Source: Amycolatopsis sulphurea
GTDB taxonomy: Bacteria; Actinomycetota; Actinomycetes; Mycobacteriales; Pseudonocardiaceae
Direction of reading: 5' to 3'
Length of the DNA stretch: 64,000 bases
Assembly (NCBI RefSeq): GCF_002564045.1
Contig: NZ_PDJK01000001.1
Coordinates: forward strand, 1,178,001-1,242,000
The notes under the pieces are model-generated. The model was not told where the DNA came from, did not search any database, and was given only the letters and a program-made list of their open reading frames with translations. Positions 1-9,800 of the stretch are shown piece by piece; the stretch's first letter is position 1, and the number at the start of each line of letters is the position of its first letter. Position numbers and translations under genes: made by a program.

Positions 1-742
1 AGATCGCGTTGGGGTCGCCGACGCCGAGGAAGGACAGGGTGGCGTCGGCGATCACCGAGTTGCCGACCACGAGGGTGGTGTTGGCCAGTACGAGGGGCAG
101 CACGCCGGGCAGCACGTGCCGTCCGATCACGTGCCGGTGGCCGCCGCCGAGGGCGCGTGCGCGTTCGATGTAGGGGCGGCTTTCGATGGTGAGGGTCTGG
201 GCGCGGACCAGGCGTGCGGTGCTGGGCCAGGCGGTGACGCCGATGGCGAGCACGATCGTCCACACTCCTTGCGGCAGGACCGCCGACAGGGCGATGGCCA
301 GCACCAGTGAGGGCAGGACCAGGAAGAAGTCGGTGAACCGCAACAGGATCGCCGACACCCAGCCGCCGAAGTGCGCGGCGGTGATCCCGATCAGGGTGCC
401 GATGAAGACGCTGAGCACGGTCGCGGAGAACCCGACGAGCAGCGAGATCCGGGTGCCCCACACGGTCATCAGCAGGACCGAGCGGCCGTCGATGTCGGTG
501 CCGAGCCAGTACTGCCCGTCCGGCGGGCTGAGCGGGCGGCCGGTGGCGCGGGTGACGTCGAGGCCGCCGGCGTCGCTGAGCACCGGGAGCAGCAGCGCGA
601 GCACGACGGTCAGGGTGAGCAGGCAGAGGCCGGTGAGGGCGGCTTTGCGGGTGGCGAATTCGTGCCAGGTGCGGGCGATCCCGGCGCGGCGGCGGCGCCA
701 GGCGATGGCGCGGGGGCTTTCCGCGGCGATTTCGGCGGTCAT
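1..742 (-). CDS. DppC/OppC-type peptide ABC transporter permease (partial, C-terminus outside window)
   Basis: Second membrane subunit of a dipeptide/oligopeptide importer. The readable part runs from ATG at 742 to the window edge. It has a cytoplasmic N-terminus, one membrane segment (about residues 32-48), a periplasmic loop with GTDIDGRSVL, then further membrane segments. The binding-protein-dependent permease loop reads RARALGGGHRHVIGRHVLPG, the EAA motif that contacts the ATPase. The start overlaps the stop of the DppB-like gene (ATGA, 739-742), so the two are translationally coupled. The 3' end and the ATPase genes lie outside. Specificity for di- or oligopeptides is inferred from the family and from the adjacent peptidases; nickel or another substrate of this permease family is possible. 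Confidence 0.9.
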   Translation of the reverse strand, partial: MTAEIAAESPRAIAWRRRRAGIARTWHEFATRKAALTGLCLLTLTVVLALLLPVLSDAGGLDVTRATGRPLSPPDGQYWLGTDIDGRSVLLMTVWGTRISLLVGFSATVLSVFIGTLIGITAAHFGGWVSAILLRFTDFFLVLPSLVLAIALSAVLPQGVWTIVLAIGVTAWPSTARLVRAQTLTIESRPYIERARALGGGHRHVIGRHVLPGVLPLVLANTTLVVGNSVIADATLSFLGVGDPNAI

Positions 743-1815
743 CCGGTACGCACCCTCGGGTCGAGCACGCGGTAGAGCAGTTCCGCGAGCAGGTTCATCA
801 GCACCACGGCGCCGGCGAGGACCACGAAAACGCCTTGCAGCACGGGCAGATCGGGTCCGTGCAGGGCGTCGTAGGTGAGCTGGCCGAGGCCCGGCCAGCT
901 GAACACCGCCTCCACCGTGACCGCGCCGGAGACCACCATGCCGAACTGCATGAACACCAGCGTCACCGTGGGCAGCAACGCGTTCGGCACCGCGTGGCGG
1001 CGGCGCACGAGGTCTTCGCGCAGGCCTTTCGCGCGGGCGGTGACGAGGTAGTCGGCGTTCATTTCGCCGAGCAGCGAGGACCGCATCACCAGCATGTACT
1101 GCGCGTAGAACACGGCGAGCAGGGTCAGGCACGGCAGGATCAGGTGGTGCAGCACGTCGAGGGTCTGCGGGAGGAACCCGGGCGCGGCGTCCGGCGAGTG
1201 CATGCCGCGGCTGGGGAACAGGCCGCCGGTGGCCACGAGCAGCAGCAGGCCGAGCCAGAACTGCGGGACCGACCAGAGGGTGAGCGCGATCCCGGTCTGC
1301 GCGCGGTCGAAGAGGCTGTCGCGGCGCCAGGCCGCGCGGATGCCGAGCCACAGCCCGATCGCGACGGCGAGCACGGTCGCGCTGCCGACGAGCAGGACGG
1401 TGGGCCACAGCCGTTCGCCGATCATGTCCAGCACGGGGCGGCGTTCGAGGTAGGACTCGCCGAAGTCGCCCTGGAAGAGGCCGAGGAAGTAGTTCCCGAA
1501 CTGGGCGAGGATCGGTTTGTCCAGGCCGAGGCGGTCGCGCAGCTCGGCGATCTGGCCGGGGTCGGTGGGCCGGTCGCGGGCCATGAACGCGATCGGGTCG
1601 CCGGGCAGCAGCCGGAACAGGAAGAAGCCGAGCACGATCACCAGCACGATGCTCGCCGCCGCCTCGGCGGCCTTGACCGCCACGAACCGCGCCGTGCCCG
1701 TCCCGCCGCGCTGCCCGTCCTGCCGGGAGTCCGTGAAGGGGCCCTTCACGGACTCTGAGGCTGTGAAGGGCCCCTTCACAGCCTTTTCGCCGGGGTGTCG
1801 TGAGAGATCGGGCAT
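739..1815 (-). CDS. DppB/OppB-type peptide ABC transporter permease with repeat-derived N-terminus
   Basis: First membrane subunit of the peptide importer. The family N-terminal helix (about residues 53-73), the LLPGDP motif and the EAA loop (TARAKGLREDLVRRRHAVPN) are all present. From ATG 1815 it encodes 358 aa, longer than the usual 310-330. The excess is a hydrophilic leader in which two copies of the local palindromic repeat (1729-1753 and 1759-1783) are read in frame and each encode VKGPFT (about residues 12-30). ATG 1815 lies only 2 bp after the binding-protein stop, which favours it, but its ribosome site is weak. A start inside or after the repeat, near the first membrane helix, is the alternative. 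Operon order is binding protein, DppB, DppC. Confidence 0.88.
   Translation of the reverse strand: MPDLSRHPGEKAVKGPFTASESVKGPFTDSRQDGQRGGTGTARFVAVKAAEAAASIVLVIVLGFFLFRLLPGDPIAFMARDRPTDPGQIAELRDRLGLDKPILAQFGNYFLGLFQGDFGESYLERRPVLDMIGERLWPTVLLVGSATVLAVAIGLWLGIRAAWRRDSLFDRAQTGIALTLWSVPQFWLGLLLLVATGGLFPSRGMHSPDAAPGFLPQTLDVLHHLILPCLTLLAVFYAQYMLVMRSSLLGEMNADYLVTARAKGLREDLVRRRHAVPNALLPTVTLVFMQFGMVVSGAVTVEAVFSWPGLGQLTYDALHGPDLPVLQGVFVVLAGAVVLMNLLAELLYRVLDPRVRTG
1729..1783. repeat. Two palindromic repeat units inside the DppB-like coding region (copy A)
   Basis: Two 25-bp units with 12-bp arms around one central base, core TGAAGGG/CCCTTCAC. The first (1729-1753) has GTCC/GGAC ends; the second (1759-1783) has GGCT/AGCC ends. 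They are the core of the repeat family also seen at 11233, 32372, 38026, 42409, 47133 and 54957. This copy lacks the terminal inverted repeats of the long elements. It is the only copy read as protein. Confidence 0.9.
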
Positions 1816-1817
1816 GG

Positions 1818-3653
1818 CTATTCCCGGTCGTCCATCGGGATCGCGCGGCGGCGGCCGAGCGTGTAGCCGCTGCCGAAGAGCGCGACGGCCGCCACGACGC
1901 CGAGCACGATCCAGAGCCCGGTGTTGGCGGCGCTGTCGCCGCTGCGGGCCACGGCCGGGACCGCGCCGTAGACGCCCCAGTAGCCGGTCTGTTCCAGGAT
2001 CGGGCCGTCGGGCTGGGGTTGCTTCCCGAAGGAGGAGAACCGGTCGGAGCGGTAGGCCTCAAGGGCGTTGTCGTAGTCGAGCACGACGTTGACGGCCTGG
2101 CTGGAGAGCCGGGCCTGCGCCCGTTTGACGTAGCCGGCCCGGGCCGCCGGGTCGGTTTCGGCGAGCTGCTGGGCGTAGAGCTGGTCGTATTGGGGGTCGC
2201 AGAAGAACGTGTCGGTGGTGCCGCCTTTGCCTTGCGCGTTCGGGCGGGCGGCGCAGGTGTGCAGGGACAGCGCGTAGTCCGGGTCGGGGTTGGTCGCGTA
2301 GCCGGAGATCGCGAGGTCGTAGTTGCCGGCGTTGGTGCGATCGTTGAGTTCCTCGTCGGAGACGAGTTCCTGTTTGACCGAGATGCCGATGTCGTGCAGC
2401 CAGCCGCTGACGTACTGGGCGACGCGCTGGTCGAATCCGCGGTTGGCGTGCCCGGTCAGGCGCAGTTCGAGGCGGGCGCCGCCGGGCTCGGTACGCAGGC
2501 CGTCCCCGCCTTTGCGGTAGCCGGCCGCGTCGAGGGCAGCGTTGGCCTTGGCGAGGTCGAAGCCGCGGGCCTGGTCGGGGGGCGGATCCCAGTGGTAGGC
2601 CTGGTAGATCGGCGGGATCACGCCGCCGCCGAGCTGGCCGTAGCCGCCCATCACCTTGTCCACGACGGTCTTCGGGTCGATCGTCTGCGCGATGGCCTGG
2701 CGCAGCCGGATGTCCTTGAGCACGGGGTTGCCGTTGCCGATCGGCTGGTTCTGGGCGTTCTGCACGCCGAAGTTCAGGGTGATCTCGTTGTAGCGGCGGC
2801 CGGGTGCCTGGTTGGTGGCGATGTCCGGCCGGTCCTTGAGCGCGTCGAACTGGGTCGGGGTGAGCCGGTTGAGCACGTCGACTTCACCCTGTTTGAGCGC
2901 GTTCACCGCGGATTCGACGTCCTTGAACACGAGCAGCTGCAGCTCGTCGACCTTCGGCGCGCCACGCCAGTAGCCCTTGTTGGCGGCGAACTTGAGGTAC
3001 TCGTTCTGCTTGTATTCGGTCAGCCGGTACGGCCCGTCGTCCACGCCGACCACGGGCACGGTGTCGGTCTCGGGGGCGGTGAGGTCCTTGATCGGCGCCC
3101 AGATGTGCTCGGGCACGATCGGCACGTCGAGCAGGTCCATGGTGGCCTGCACGGTCTTGGTCCTGATCACCAGCGTGGCGTCGTCCGGCGCGGTGACCGA
3201 GGCGAAGTTCGCGACATAGTTGCCGTTGGCGGTGCGGGCGGTCTCGTCGGTGAGCATCCGGTTGAAGGTGAACGCGGGGTCTTTCGCGGTGATGGGCTGC
3301 CCGTCGGACCATTTCGCGCCCTGGCGGATCTTGAACGTCCAGGTCAGCTTGTCCGGGGAGATCCGCCAGGATTCCGCGAGGGCGGGTGCGGCCGCGGCCT
3401 TCTCCGCGGAAGGGATGGTGAGGAATTCGTAGATGAACCGGCCGACCTGGGTGGAGGCGGCCAGTGACGCGGTGAACGGATTCAGGTGGTCGATCCCGGT
3501 GGTCAGCGCGACCCGCAGCACTTTCGGCTGCGCGGGCTCCGGGGCGGGTTGCTGAGCGTGCTGCTGGGCGGCGGCGATCCCGGCCGTCGGCAGCACCCCC
3601 AGTGTGCCGACCGCCGCGATCGTGCAAACGCGCCGCACATACCCCATCCGCAC
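1818..3653 (-). CDS. Peptide ABC transporter substrate-binding protein with C-terminal membrane anchor
   Basis: Family 5 extracellular solute-binding protein (SBP_bac_5 fold), about 611 aa. It should capture di- or oligopeptides outside the membrane for the permeases encoded just downstream. It has a Sec-type signal (MGYVRRVCTIAAVGTLGVLP, cleavage near AAA-QQ) and no lipobox cysteine. The family region GIDHLNPFTASLAASTQVGR and the two-lobe body follow. Unlike most Gram-positive relatives it ends in a predicted transmembrane helix (TGLWIVLGVVAAVALFGSG) followed by arginines, so it is probably anchored at its C-terminus. GTG 3653 was chosen because a GGGGGG stretch lies 8 nt upstream; ATG 3647 is the alternative. 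A longer open frame to 4040 has no family support. Confidence 0.9.
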   Translation of the reverse strand: MRMGYVRRVCTIAAVGTLGVLPTAGIAAAQQHAQQPAPEPAQPKVLRVALTTGIDHLNPFTASLAASTQVGRFIYEFLTIPSAEKAAAAPALAESWRISPDKLTWTFKIRQGAKWSDGQPITAKDPAFTFNRMLTDETARTANGNYVANFASVTAPDDATLVIRTKTVQATMDLLDVPIVPEHIWAPIKDLTAPETDTVPVVGVDDGPYRLTEYKQNEYLKFAANKGYWRGAPKVDELQLLVFKDVESAVNALKQGEVDVLNRLTPTQFDALKDRPDIATNQAPGRRYNEITLNFGVQNAQNQPIGNGNPVLKDIRLRQAIAQTIDPKTVVDKVMGGYGQLGGGVIPPIYQAYHWDPPPDQARGFDLAKANAALDAAGYRKGGDGLRTEPGGARLELRLTGHANRGFDQRVAQYVSGWLHDIGISVKQELVSDEELNDRTNAGNYDLAISGYATNPDPDYALSLHTCAARPNAQGKGGTTDTFFCDPQYDQLYAQQLAETDPAARAGYVKRAQARLSSQAVNVVLDYDNALEAYRSDRFSSFGKQPQPDGPILEQTGYWGVYGAVPAVARSGDSAANTGLWIVLGVVAAVALFGSGYTLGRRRAIPMDDRE

Positions 3654-3704
3654 TGGCAGATCCCCCCGTCGTCCGGCCCCGACCCCCTGAAGACGAAAAG
3701 TAAC

Positions 3705-3733
3705 CACATACCGCGGTAACCCCGCAATATGTG
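3705..3733. promoter_or_regulatory. Dyad in the divergent dpp / M55 peptidase promoter region
   Basis: The 139-bp gap between the binding-protein gene and the M55 gene holds CACATA (3705-3710) and its complement TATGTG (3728-3733). A perfect 10-bp palindrome TACCGCGGTA lies at 3709-3718. It is placed to control both directions. No regulator gene is adjacent, so the binding protein is unknown; an operator role is inferred. Confidence 0.45.
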
Positions 3734-3792
3734 ACCGCACCGGTGCGTGTCCGATCGTTATGCGCGGGGACGGGATCACTAGAGTGCGCGCC

Positions 3793-4620
3793 ATGCGGAT
3801 CCTGATCTCGGCCGATATGGAAGGCGCGACCGGGGTCACCTGGACCGACGATGTCGTTCCGGGGACCTCCCAGTGGCAGCGGCTGCGGACGTTGTTCACT
3901 GGCGATGTGAACGCGGTGCTGGCCGGGCTGTTCGCGGCCGGTGCGGAGGACGTGCTGGTCAACGAGGCGCATTCGTCGCAGCGGAACCTGCTGCTGGAGG
4001 ACCTCGATCCGCGGGCGCGGATGCTGACCGGCCGGCACAAGCCGCTGTCGATGATGCAGGGCGTGGATTCCGGTGTGGACGGTGCCGTGTTCCTCGGTTA
4101 TCACGCCGGTGCCGGGTTCGACGGCGTGCTGTCGCACACCTATCTGGAGAACCAGATCACCGGCGTGTGGCTGGACGACGTGCCGGCCAGCGAGGGCAGG
4201 CTGAATGCGGCGCTGGCCGCCGAGTACGGCGTGCCGGTGCTGCTGGTCAGCGGCGACGATCACACCTGCGAAGACGCCCGCGAGTACGCGCCGGAGGCGG
4301 AACTGGTCGCGGTGAAGGAATGCGTGAGCCGGTACGCGGCGATCTGCCTGCCACCGGCGCGGACCGCCGAGCTGCTGACCGCGGGCGCGCGGCAGGCGAT
4401 GGCGCGGGCCGGGCGGGGCGAGCGGAACCCGGGGCGGCACCGGATCGAGGTGGAGTTCGACGCGAGTCATCTGGCGCAGGCGACCGCGGTGATCCCGACG
4501 GTGGAACAGATCGGGGTGCGCCGGGTCGGGTTCGAGGCGCCGAGCATGACCGAGGCGATGAAGGCGTTCAAGGTGGTCACCGCGATCGCCGGGGGCGCGG
4601 TGCAGGGCATCTATGGCTGA
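3793..4620 (+). CDS. M55 family D-aminopeptidase (DppA-like)
   Basis: Zinc aminopeptidase of family M55, which cleaves D-amino acids from peptides; Bacillus DppA is the type member and sits in a dipeptide permease operon. The 275-aa product begins MRILISADMEGATG, the conserved metal-binding N-terminus, and carries further conserved stretches such as NEAHSSQRN, GYHAGA and VSGDDHTCED. ATG 3793 was chosen over an upstream in-frame start at 3760 because the family begins exactly at MRIL. The stop overlaps the start of the M20 gene (4613), so both are made from one message. Divergence from the peptide transporter suggests import and hydrolysis of D-containing, possibly peptidoglycan-derived, peptides. 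Confidence 0.92.
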   Translation: MRILISADMEGATGVTWTDDVVPGTSQWQRLRTLFTGDVNAVLAGLFAAGAEDVLVNEAHSSQRNLLLEDLDPRARMLTGRHKPLSMMQGVDSGVDGAVFLGYHAGAGFDGVLSHTYLENQITGVWLDDVPASEGRLNAALAAEYGVPVLLVSGDDHTCEDAREYAPEAELVAVKECVSRYAAICLPPARTAELLTAGARQAMARAGRGERNPGRHRIEVEFDASHLAQATAVIPTVEQIGVRRVGFEAPSMTEAMKAFKVVTAIAGGAVQGIYG

Positions 4621-5926
4621 GAGTGCGCCGGCCGACGTCGTCGGGGTGTGTGCGGACCTGATCCGGTTCGACACCACCAACCACGGCGGCGGGGATGCCG
4701 CGGGGGAACGCGAGGCGGCCGAGTACGTGGCGGATTTCCTTGGCCGGTACGGGGTTTCCGCGCGGATCGTGGAGTCCGCGCCGCGCCGGGCGAATGTGCT
4801 CGCCCGGATCCCGGGCACCGATCCGGGGCTGCCCGCGCTGCTGGTGCAGGGGCATCTGGACGTGGTGCCCGCGGACGCGGCGGACTGGTCGGTGCCGCCG
4901 TTTTCGGGCGAGGTGCGCGACGGGTTCCTGTGGGGCCGCGGCGCGGTGGACATGAAGGATTTCTGCGCGATGGTGCTGGCCGCGGTGGCCGAAGGGCTGC
5001 GGCCGCGCCGTGATCTGGTGCTGGCGTTCGTCGCGGACGAGGAGGACCGCGGCGACTTCGGCGCGCATTGGCTGGTGGAGCGACATCCGTCGGTGTTCGA
5101 GGGCTGCGCGGCGGCGATCAGCGAGTCCGGCGGCTATTCCTATCCGGTGCCCGCCACCGACGGCCGGACTGTGCGGCTCTACCCGGTCGGCACGGCCGAG
5201 CGGGGCACCGCACACCTGCGGCTGTCCGCACGCGGGCGGGCCGGTCACGGGTCCCGGCCCAACGACGAGAACGCGGTCGTCCGGCTGGTCGAGGCGTTGC
5301 ACCGGATCGCGTCGCATCGCTGGCCGGTGCGGCTGACCCCGGCCGTGCGGGCGTTCGTGGAGCGCACCGGCGACGCGCTCGGCGTGCCGGTGGACCTGTC
5401 CTCCGGTGCGGCGGTGGAGGCGACGGTGGCGCGGCTCGGCGTGGCGGGTTCGCTGGTGCTGCCAACGATCCGCACCAGCACCACGCCGACGGTGCTCAAC
5501 GCCGGCTACAAGGTGAACGTGATCCCGTCGACGGCCACGGCGCAGGTCGACGTGCGGCTGCCGCCCGGCACGGAGGACGAGGTGTTCGCGGTGCTGGACA
5601 CGCTGCTCGGTCCGGGCGTGACGCGGGAGTTCATCACGCATCAGCCGCCGGTGCAGGCGCCGGTGGACTCGCCGTGGTTCGATGCGATGGCGGCCGCGCT
5701 GCGCGCCGAGGATCCGGATGCGATCGTGGTGCCGTATTGCCTTGGCGGCGGAACGGACGCGAAGGCGTTCTCCCGGCTGGGAATCGCGTGTTACGGCTTC
5801 GCTCCCCTGGCGCTGCCCGAGGGTTTCCCCTACCGCGCGATGGCGCACGGCGTGGACGAGCGCGTGCCGGTGGACGGACTGCGGTTCGGGCTGCGGGTGC
5901 TCAAGCGATTCCTGGAATCCGTTTAG
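4613..5926 (+). CDS. M20 family metallopeptidase (ArgE/DapE/ACY1/CPG2 type)
   Basis: Di-zinc cytosolic exopeptidase or deacylase of 437 aa. The ligand set is visible: GHLDVVPAD (His and Asp), GRGAVDMKD (bridging Asp), FVADEED (catalytic Glu pair), GGGTDAKAF and MAHGVDERV (C-terminal His). The dimerisation insert lies around residues 190-310. The start overlaps the M55 stop by 8 bp. The protein resembles the M20 gene at 32455-33777 in the metal motifs, so the genome has at least two paralogues. The exact substrate (dipeptide or N-acyl amino acid) cannot be read from sequence; context points to peptides. Confidence 0.92.
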   Translation: MAESAPADVVGVCADLIRFDTTNHGGGDAAGEREAAEYVADFLGRYGVSARIVESAPRRANVLARIPGTDPGLPALLVQGHLDVVPADAADWSVPPFSGEVRDGFLWGRGAVDMKDFCAMVLAAVAEGLRPRRDLVLAFVADEEDRGDFGAHWLVERHPSVFEGCAAAISESGGYSYPVPATDGRTVRLYPVGTAERGTAHLRLSARGRAGHGSRPNDENAVVRLVEALHRIASHRWPVRLTPAVRAFVERTGDALGVPVDLSSGAAVEATVARLGVAGSLVLPTIRTSTTPTVLNAGYKVNVIPSTATAQVDVRLPPGTEDEVFAVLDTLLGPGVTREFITHQPPVQAPVDSPWFDAMAAALRAEDPDAIVVPYCLGGGTDAKAFSRLGIACYGFAPLALPEGFPYRAMAHGVDERVPVDGLRFGLRVLKRFLESV

Positions 5927-5970
5927 GACGGTGCTCCCGGTGAATGTTGAAGCGCGCGTGAGCGGGGGCG

Positions 5971-6612
5971 CTAGCGGGCGAATTCCGCCCACCAGAGCTG
6001 GTCGTTGCGGATCGGGGTCACGGAGTCCAGGGTGAGCCCGTCGCGGGCGAACGAGTCGAGTTCGGCGCGGTCGAGCAGCCACGGCGGTCCGGTGGGGAGG
6101 TCGACCTGTTCGGCGTTGGTAGTGCCGACCAGTAGCCGTCCGCCCGGGGCGACGAATCCGCCGATCGCGGCGATCGCGGCCGGGCGGACGTCCCGCGGCA
6201 TCGACTGCACGGTGAGGTATTCGAAGACGAGATCGAACGCGTGGAAGTACTCGGCGGGCGGTTCCAGCAGGTCGGCGGTGCGGTAGGAGACGACGGTGTC
6301 GGGGAACCGGTTCAGCACCGCTTTGATCGCGCTCGGCGAGACATCGAAGGCCGAGGTCTGGTAACCGGCTTCGGCCAGCAGCTCCGCGTCGTAGCCCATT
6401 CCGCAGCCGACGACCAGCGCCCGCGCGCCGCCGCCCGGATGGGTGGCCACCCAGGTGGCGAGGTCCGGCGCCGCCTCGGTCCGCGCCCACGGGAGTACCG
6501 CGGCTCCGGCCTCGACATCGGCGTACAGCGGTTCGAACCAGCCGGTCGGGTCACCGGCGGCGAGTGCCTGCCCGGCCCGTGCGCGGGCGTCCTCATCGGG
6601 ATCGTGCGACAT
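5971..6612 (-). CDS. SAM-dependent methyltransferase (class I, thiopurine-methyltransferase-like)
   Basis: A 213-aa class I methyltransferase. The SAM-binding motif I is ARALVVGCGMGYDAELLAEA, followed by an acidic residue region (SAFDVSPSAIK) and the motif IV region FDLVFEYLTVQSMP, which resembles TPMT-like small-molecule methyltransferases. The C-terminal pattern (VAPGGRLLVGTT ... GPPWLLDRAEL) also fits. ATG 6612 gives MSHDPDED; a longer open frame has no support. It is convergent with the M20 gene and divergent from the GH92 gene. The acceptor substrate is unknown. Confidence 0.85.
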   Translation of the reverse strand: MSHDPDEDARARAGQALAAGDPTGWFEPLYADVEAGAAVLPWARTEAAPDLATWVATHPGGGARALVVGCGMGYDAELLAEAGYQTSAFDVSPSAIKAVLNRFPDTVVSYRTADLLEPPAEYFHAFDLVFEYLTVQSMPRDVRPAAIAAIGGFVAPGGRLLVGTTNAEQVDLPTGPPWLLDRAELDSFARDGLTLDSVTPIRNDQLWWAEFAR

Positions 6613-6740
6613 GGATTCCGTTATACCTGCGCGCGACCCCGGCGCTCGCGGACGGGTGAGCACGCCGGGTCGCACATCCGGGTGCAGCAGCCGGGCGCGT
6701 CCGGGGTTGTCCGTTTCGAGCCAAGATCCGCGACTGATCT

Positions 6741-6754
6741 TGACATCGATGTCA
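6741..6754. promoter_or_regulatory. Perfect 14-bp palindrome upstream of GH92 gene
   Basis: TGACATCGATGTCA at 6741-6754 is a perfect dyad, 73 bp before the GH92 start and in the only gap from which this gene can be transcribed. Sugar-hydrolase genes in actinomycetes are commonly controlled by LacI, ROK or GntR repressors at such sites. The cognate regulator is not in the window. Operator role is inferred. Confidence 0.5.
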
Positions 6755-6826
6755 CGACGGGTTTCGCTTCCGGGGCGCCGGAGCCCCCGAAGCAGGCGCG
6801 CCCGTTCCGACGACGTGGGAGCACCG

Positions 6827-9800
6827 ATGCCCCGAAGTGCGAGATCCTTGTCTGCCGTGCTGGCCGCGGCTGTGGTGGCGGCGGGGCTGGCCGCGCTGCC
6901 CGGGGCCGGTCCGGCCGTGGCGGCGGAGGCCGCGCCACCGGATTTCACTTCTTCGTTCGAGCCCGGTGATCCGCAGCCCGCGCAGGACAGCGTGGACACC
7001 GATGCGGCCGGAAAGCCGCGCGCCGCGGGGGTCACCGGCGACACGGTGATCAGCGCGAGCAGCGAGAACGCCGGTGCCGGTGAGGTCGCGGCCAATCTGG
7101 TCGACGGCAAGACCGCGACGAAGTGGCTCGCTCCCGCGCCGGCGGCCTGGGCGCAGGTGTCGCTGACCGCGCCGGGCACGATCACGCATTACGCGCTCAC
7201 CTCGGCCAACGACTTCGCCGGCCGCGACCCGCAGGACTGGACGCTGCAGGGCAGCACCGACGGAACGCACTGGACTCAGCTGGACAAGCGGACCGGTCAG
7301 ACGTTCGACGACCGCTTCCAGCGCAAGGATTACCAGCTCGCCGCCCCGAGCGCGGGCTATCGCTTCTACCGGCTCGACATCACCCGCAACCACGGCGACA
7401 ACGCAGTGCAGCTGTCCGAGCTGGAGCTGGGCGGGGCGACCCCGGCGACGGTGCCGTACATGCGCAGCTTCACCGATTCCGGCCCGTCGGGCGGGTACAC
7501 GAACAAGGACGGCGTCGGGTTCACCGGCAAGCAGGCCTTCCACTACGCGGGCACCCAGGCCGCCGGGCACGGCTACTCCTACAACAAGCTGTTCGACGTA
7601 CAGATCCCGGTGACCGCGTCGACGGAGCTGTCCTACAAGGTGCAGCCGCAGTTCGTCGAGGGTGATCTGAAGTACCCGAGCACGAACGTGGCGCTGGATC
7701 TGGACTTCACCGATGGAACGCACCTGCGTGATCTGGGTGCGACCGACCAGTACGGGTTCGGGTTGAGCCCGCAGGGGCAGGGCGCGAGCAAGGTGCTGTA
7801 CGCCAATCAGTGGAATCTGGTGCGCGCGGCGATCGGCCGGGTGGCGGCGGGCAGGACCATCTCCCGGGTCGTGCTCGGCTACGACAACCCGAGTGGGCCG
7901 GCCACGTTCGGCGGCTGGCTGGACGACGTGAAGATCTCCGCCACGCCGGTGCCGCCCGCCAGTACCCGGCCCAGCGACAATGTGCTGACCACTCGCGGCA
8001 CGATGGCGAACGGGACGTTCTCCCGGGGCAACAACTTCCCGGCGACCGCGGTGCCACACGGGTTCAACTTCTGGACCCCGGTGACCGACGCCGGTTCGGC
8101 GAGCTGGCTGTACAACTACCACTCGCAGAACAACGCGGACAACCTGCCGTCGCTGCAGGCGTTCGCGGTGAGCCACGAGCCGAGCCCGTGGATGGGTGAC
8201 CGGCAGACCTTCCAGGTGATGCCCTCGGCCATGGCGGGCGTGCCGGACGCGGACCGGAGCAAGCGCGCGCTGACGTTCACCCACGACAGTGAGGTCGCGC
8301 GGGCGCACTACTACGGGGTCACCTTCCAGAACGGGATCAAGACCGAGATCGCACCCGCCGACCACGCGGCGATGATGCGGTTCTCGTTCCCCGGCAACGA
8401 TTCCAGCCTGATCTTCGACAACGTGACCACCGCCGGCGGGCTCACCCTCGACGCCGCGAACAGCACGCTGAGCGGGTACTCCGACGTCAAGAGCGGGCTG
8501 TCCGCGGGCGCCGGGCGGATGTTCGTCTACGCCACATTCGACAAACCGGTCCGCGCCGGCGGCAAGCTGACCGGGCAGGGCCGCGACAACGTCACCGGGT
8601 ACCTGCGGTTCGACGCGAGCGCGGACAAGACCGTGACGATGCGGGTCGCGACCTCGCTGATCAGCGTGGATCAGGCGAAGAAGAACCTCGCGCAGGAGAT
8701 CGCCCCGACCGCGACGTTCGATGCGGTGCGCGGGGCGGCGCAGCAGGCGTGGGACAAGCAGCTCGGCGTGATCGAGGTGCAGGGCGCGTCGAAGGACCAG
8801 CTGGAAACCTTGTACTCCAACCTGTATCGGCTGTTCCTGTACCCGAACGAGGGTGCCGAGAACACCGGCACCGCGCGGGCGCCGAAGTACCGGTACGCGA
8901 GCCCGGTGGCGGCCAAGACCGGGCAGGACACGCCCACCCAGACCGGGGCGAAGGTCGTCGACGGCCAGATCTATGTGAACAACGGCTTCTGGGACACCTA
9001 TCGCACGACCTGGCCGGCGTATTCGCTGCTGACACCGGACATGGCGGGCAAGATGGCGGACGGTTTCGTGCAGCAGTACCGCGACAGCGGGTGGATCGCA
9101 CGGTGGTCCTCCCCCGGCTACGCGGACCTGATGACCGGCACGAGTTCCGACGTCGCGTTCTCCGACGCCTACCTCAAGGGCGTCTCGAACTTCGACGTGA
9201 AATCGGCCTATGACGCGGCGCTGAAGAACGCGACCGTGACGCCGCCGAATTCCGCGGTCGGCCGTAAAGGATTGGACCAGTCGATCTTCCTCGGCTACAC
9301 GCCGAACTCGACCGGTGAGGGCTTCTCCTGGGCGATCGAGGGCTACGTGAACGACTTCGGCATCGCGAACCTGTCGAAGAAGCTCTACGACCAGGCGGCG
9401 GACAGCGATCCGCGCAAGGCCGAGTACCTGGAGAACCACCGGTACTTCACCAGCCGCGCGCAGCAGTACGTACATCTGTTCGACCCGAGTACCGGGTTCT
9501 TCCAGGGCAAGGACGCCACCGGCAAGTTCACCAAGCCGAAGGACCAGTACGACCCGCGGGCCTGGGGCGGGGACTACACCGAGACCGACGGCTGGAACAT
9601 GGCGTTCACCGTGCCGCAGGACGGGCAGGGGCTGGCGAACCTCTACGGCGGCAAGGACAAGCTGGCCGCGAAGCTGGACCGGTTCTTCGCCGAGCCGGAG
9701 ACCGCGACCTTCCCGGGCGGCTACGGCGGCGTGATCCACGAGATGCGTGAGGCGCGGGACGTGCGAATGGGCCAGTACGGCCACTCGAACCAGCCCTCGC

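Noticed and set aside
835..1758. Long open frames antisense to permease and other genes
   Set aside because: Shadow frames caused by extreme GC at third positions; composition is random (His, Arg, Gly, Glu rich) and no domain is seen.
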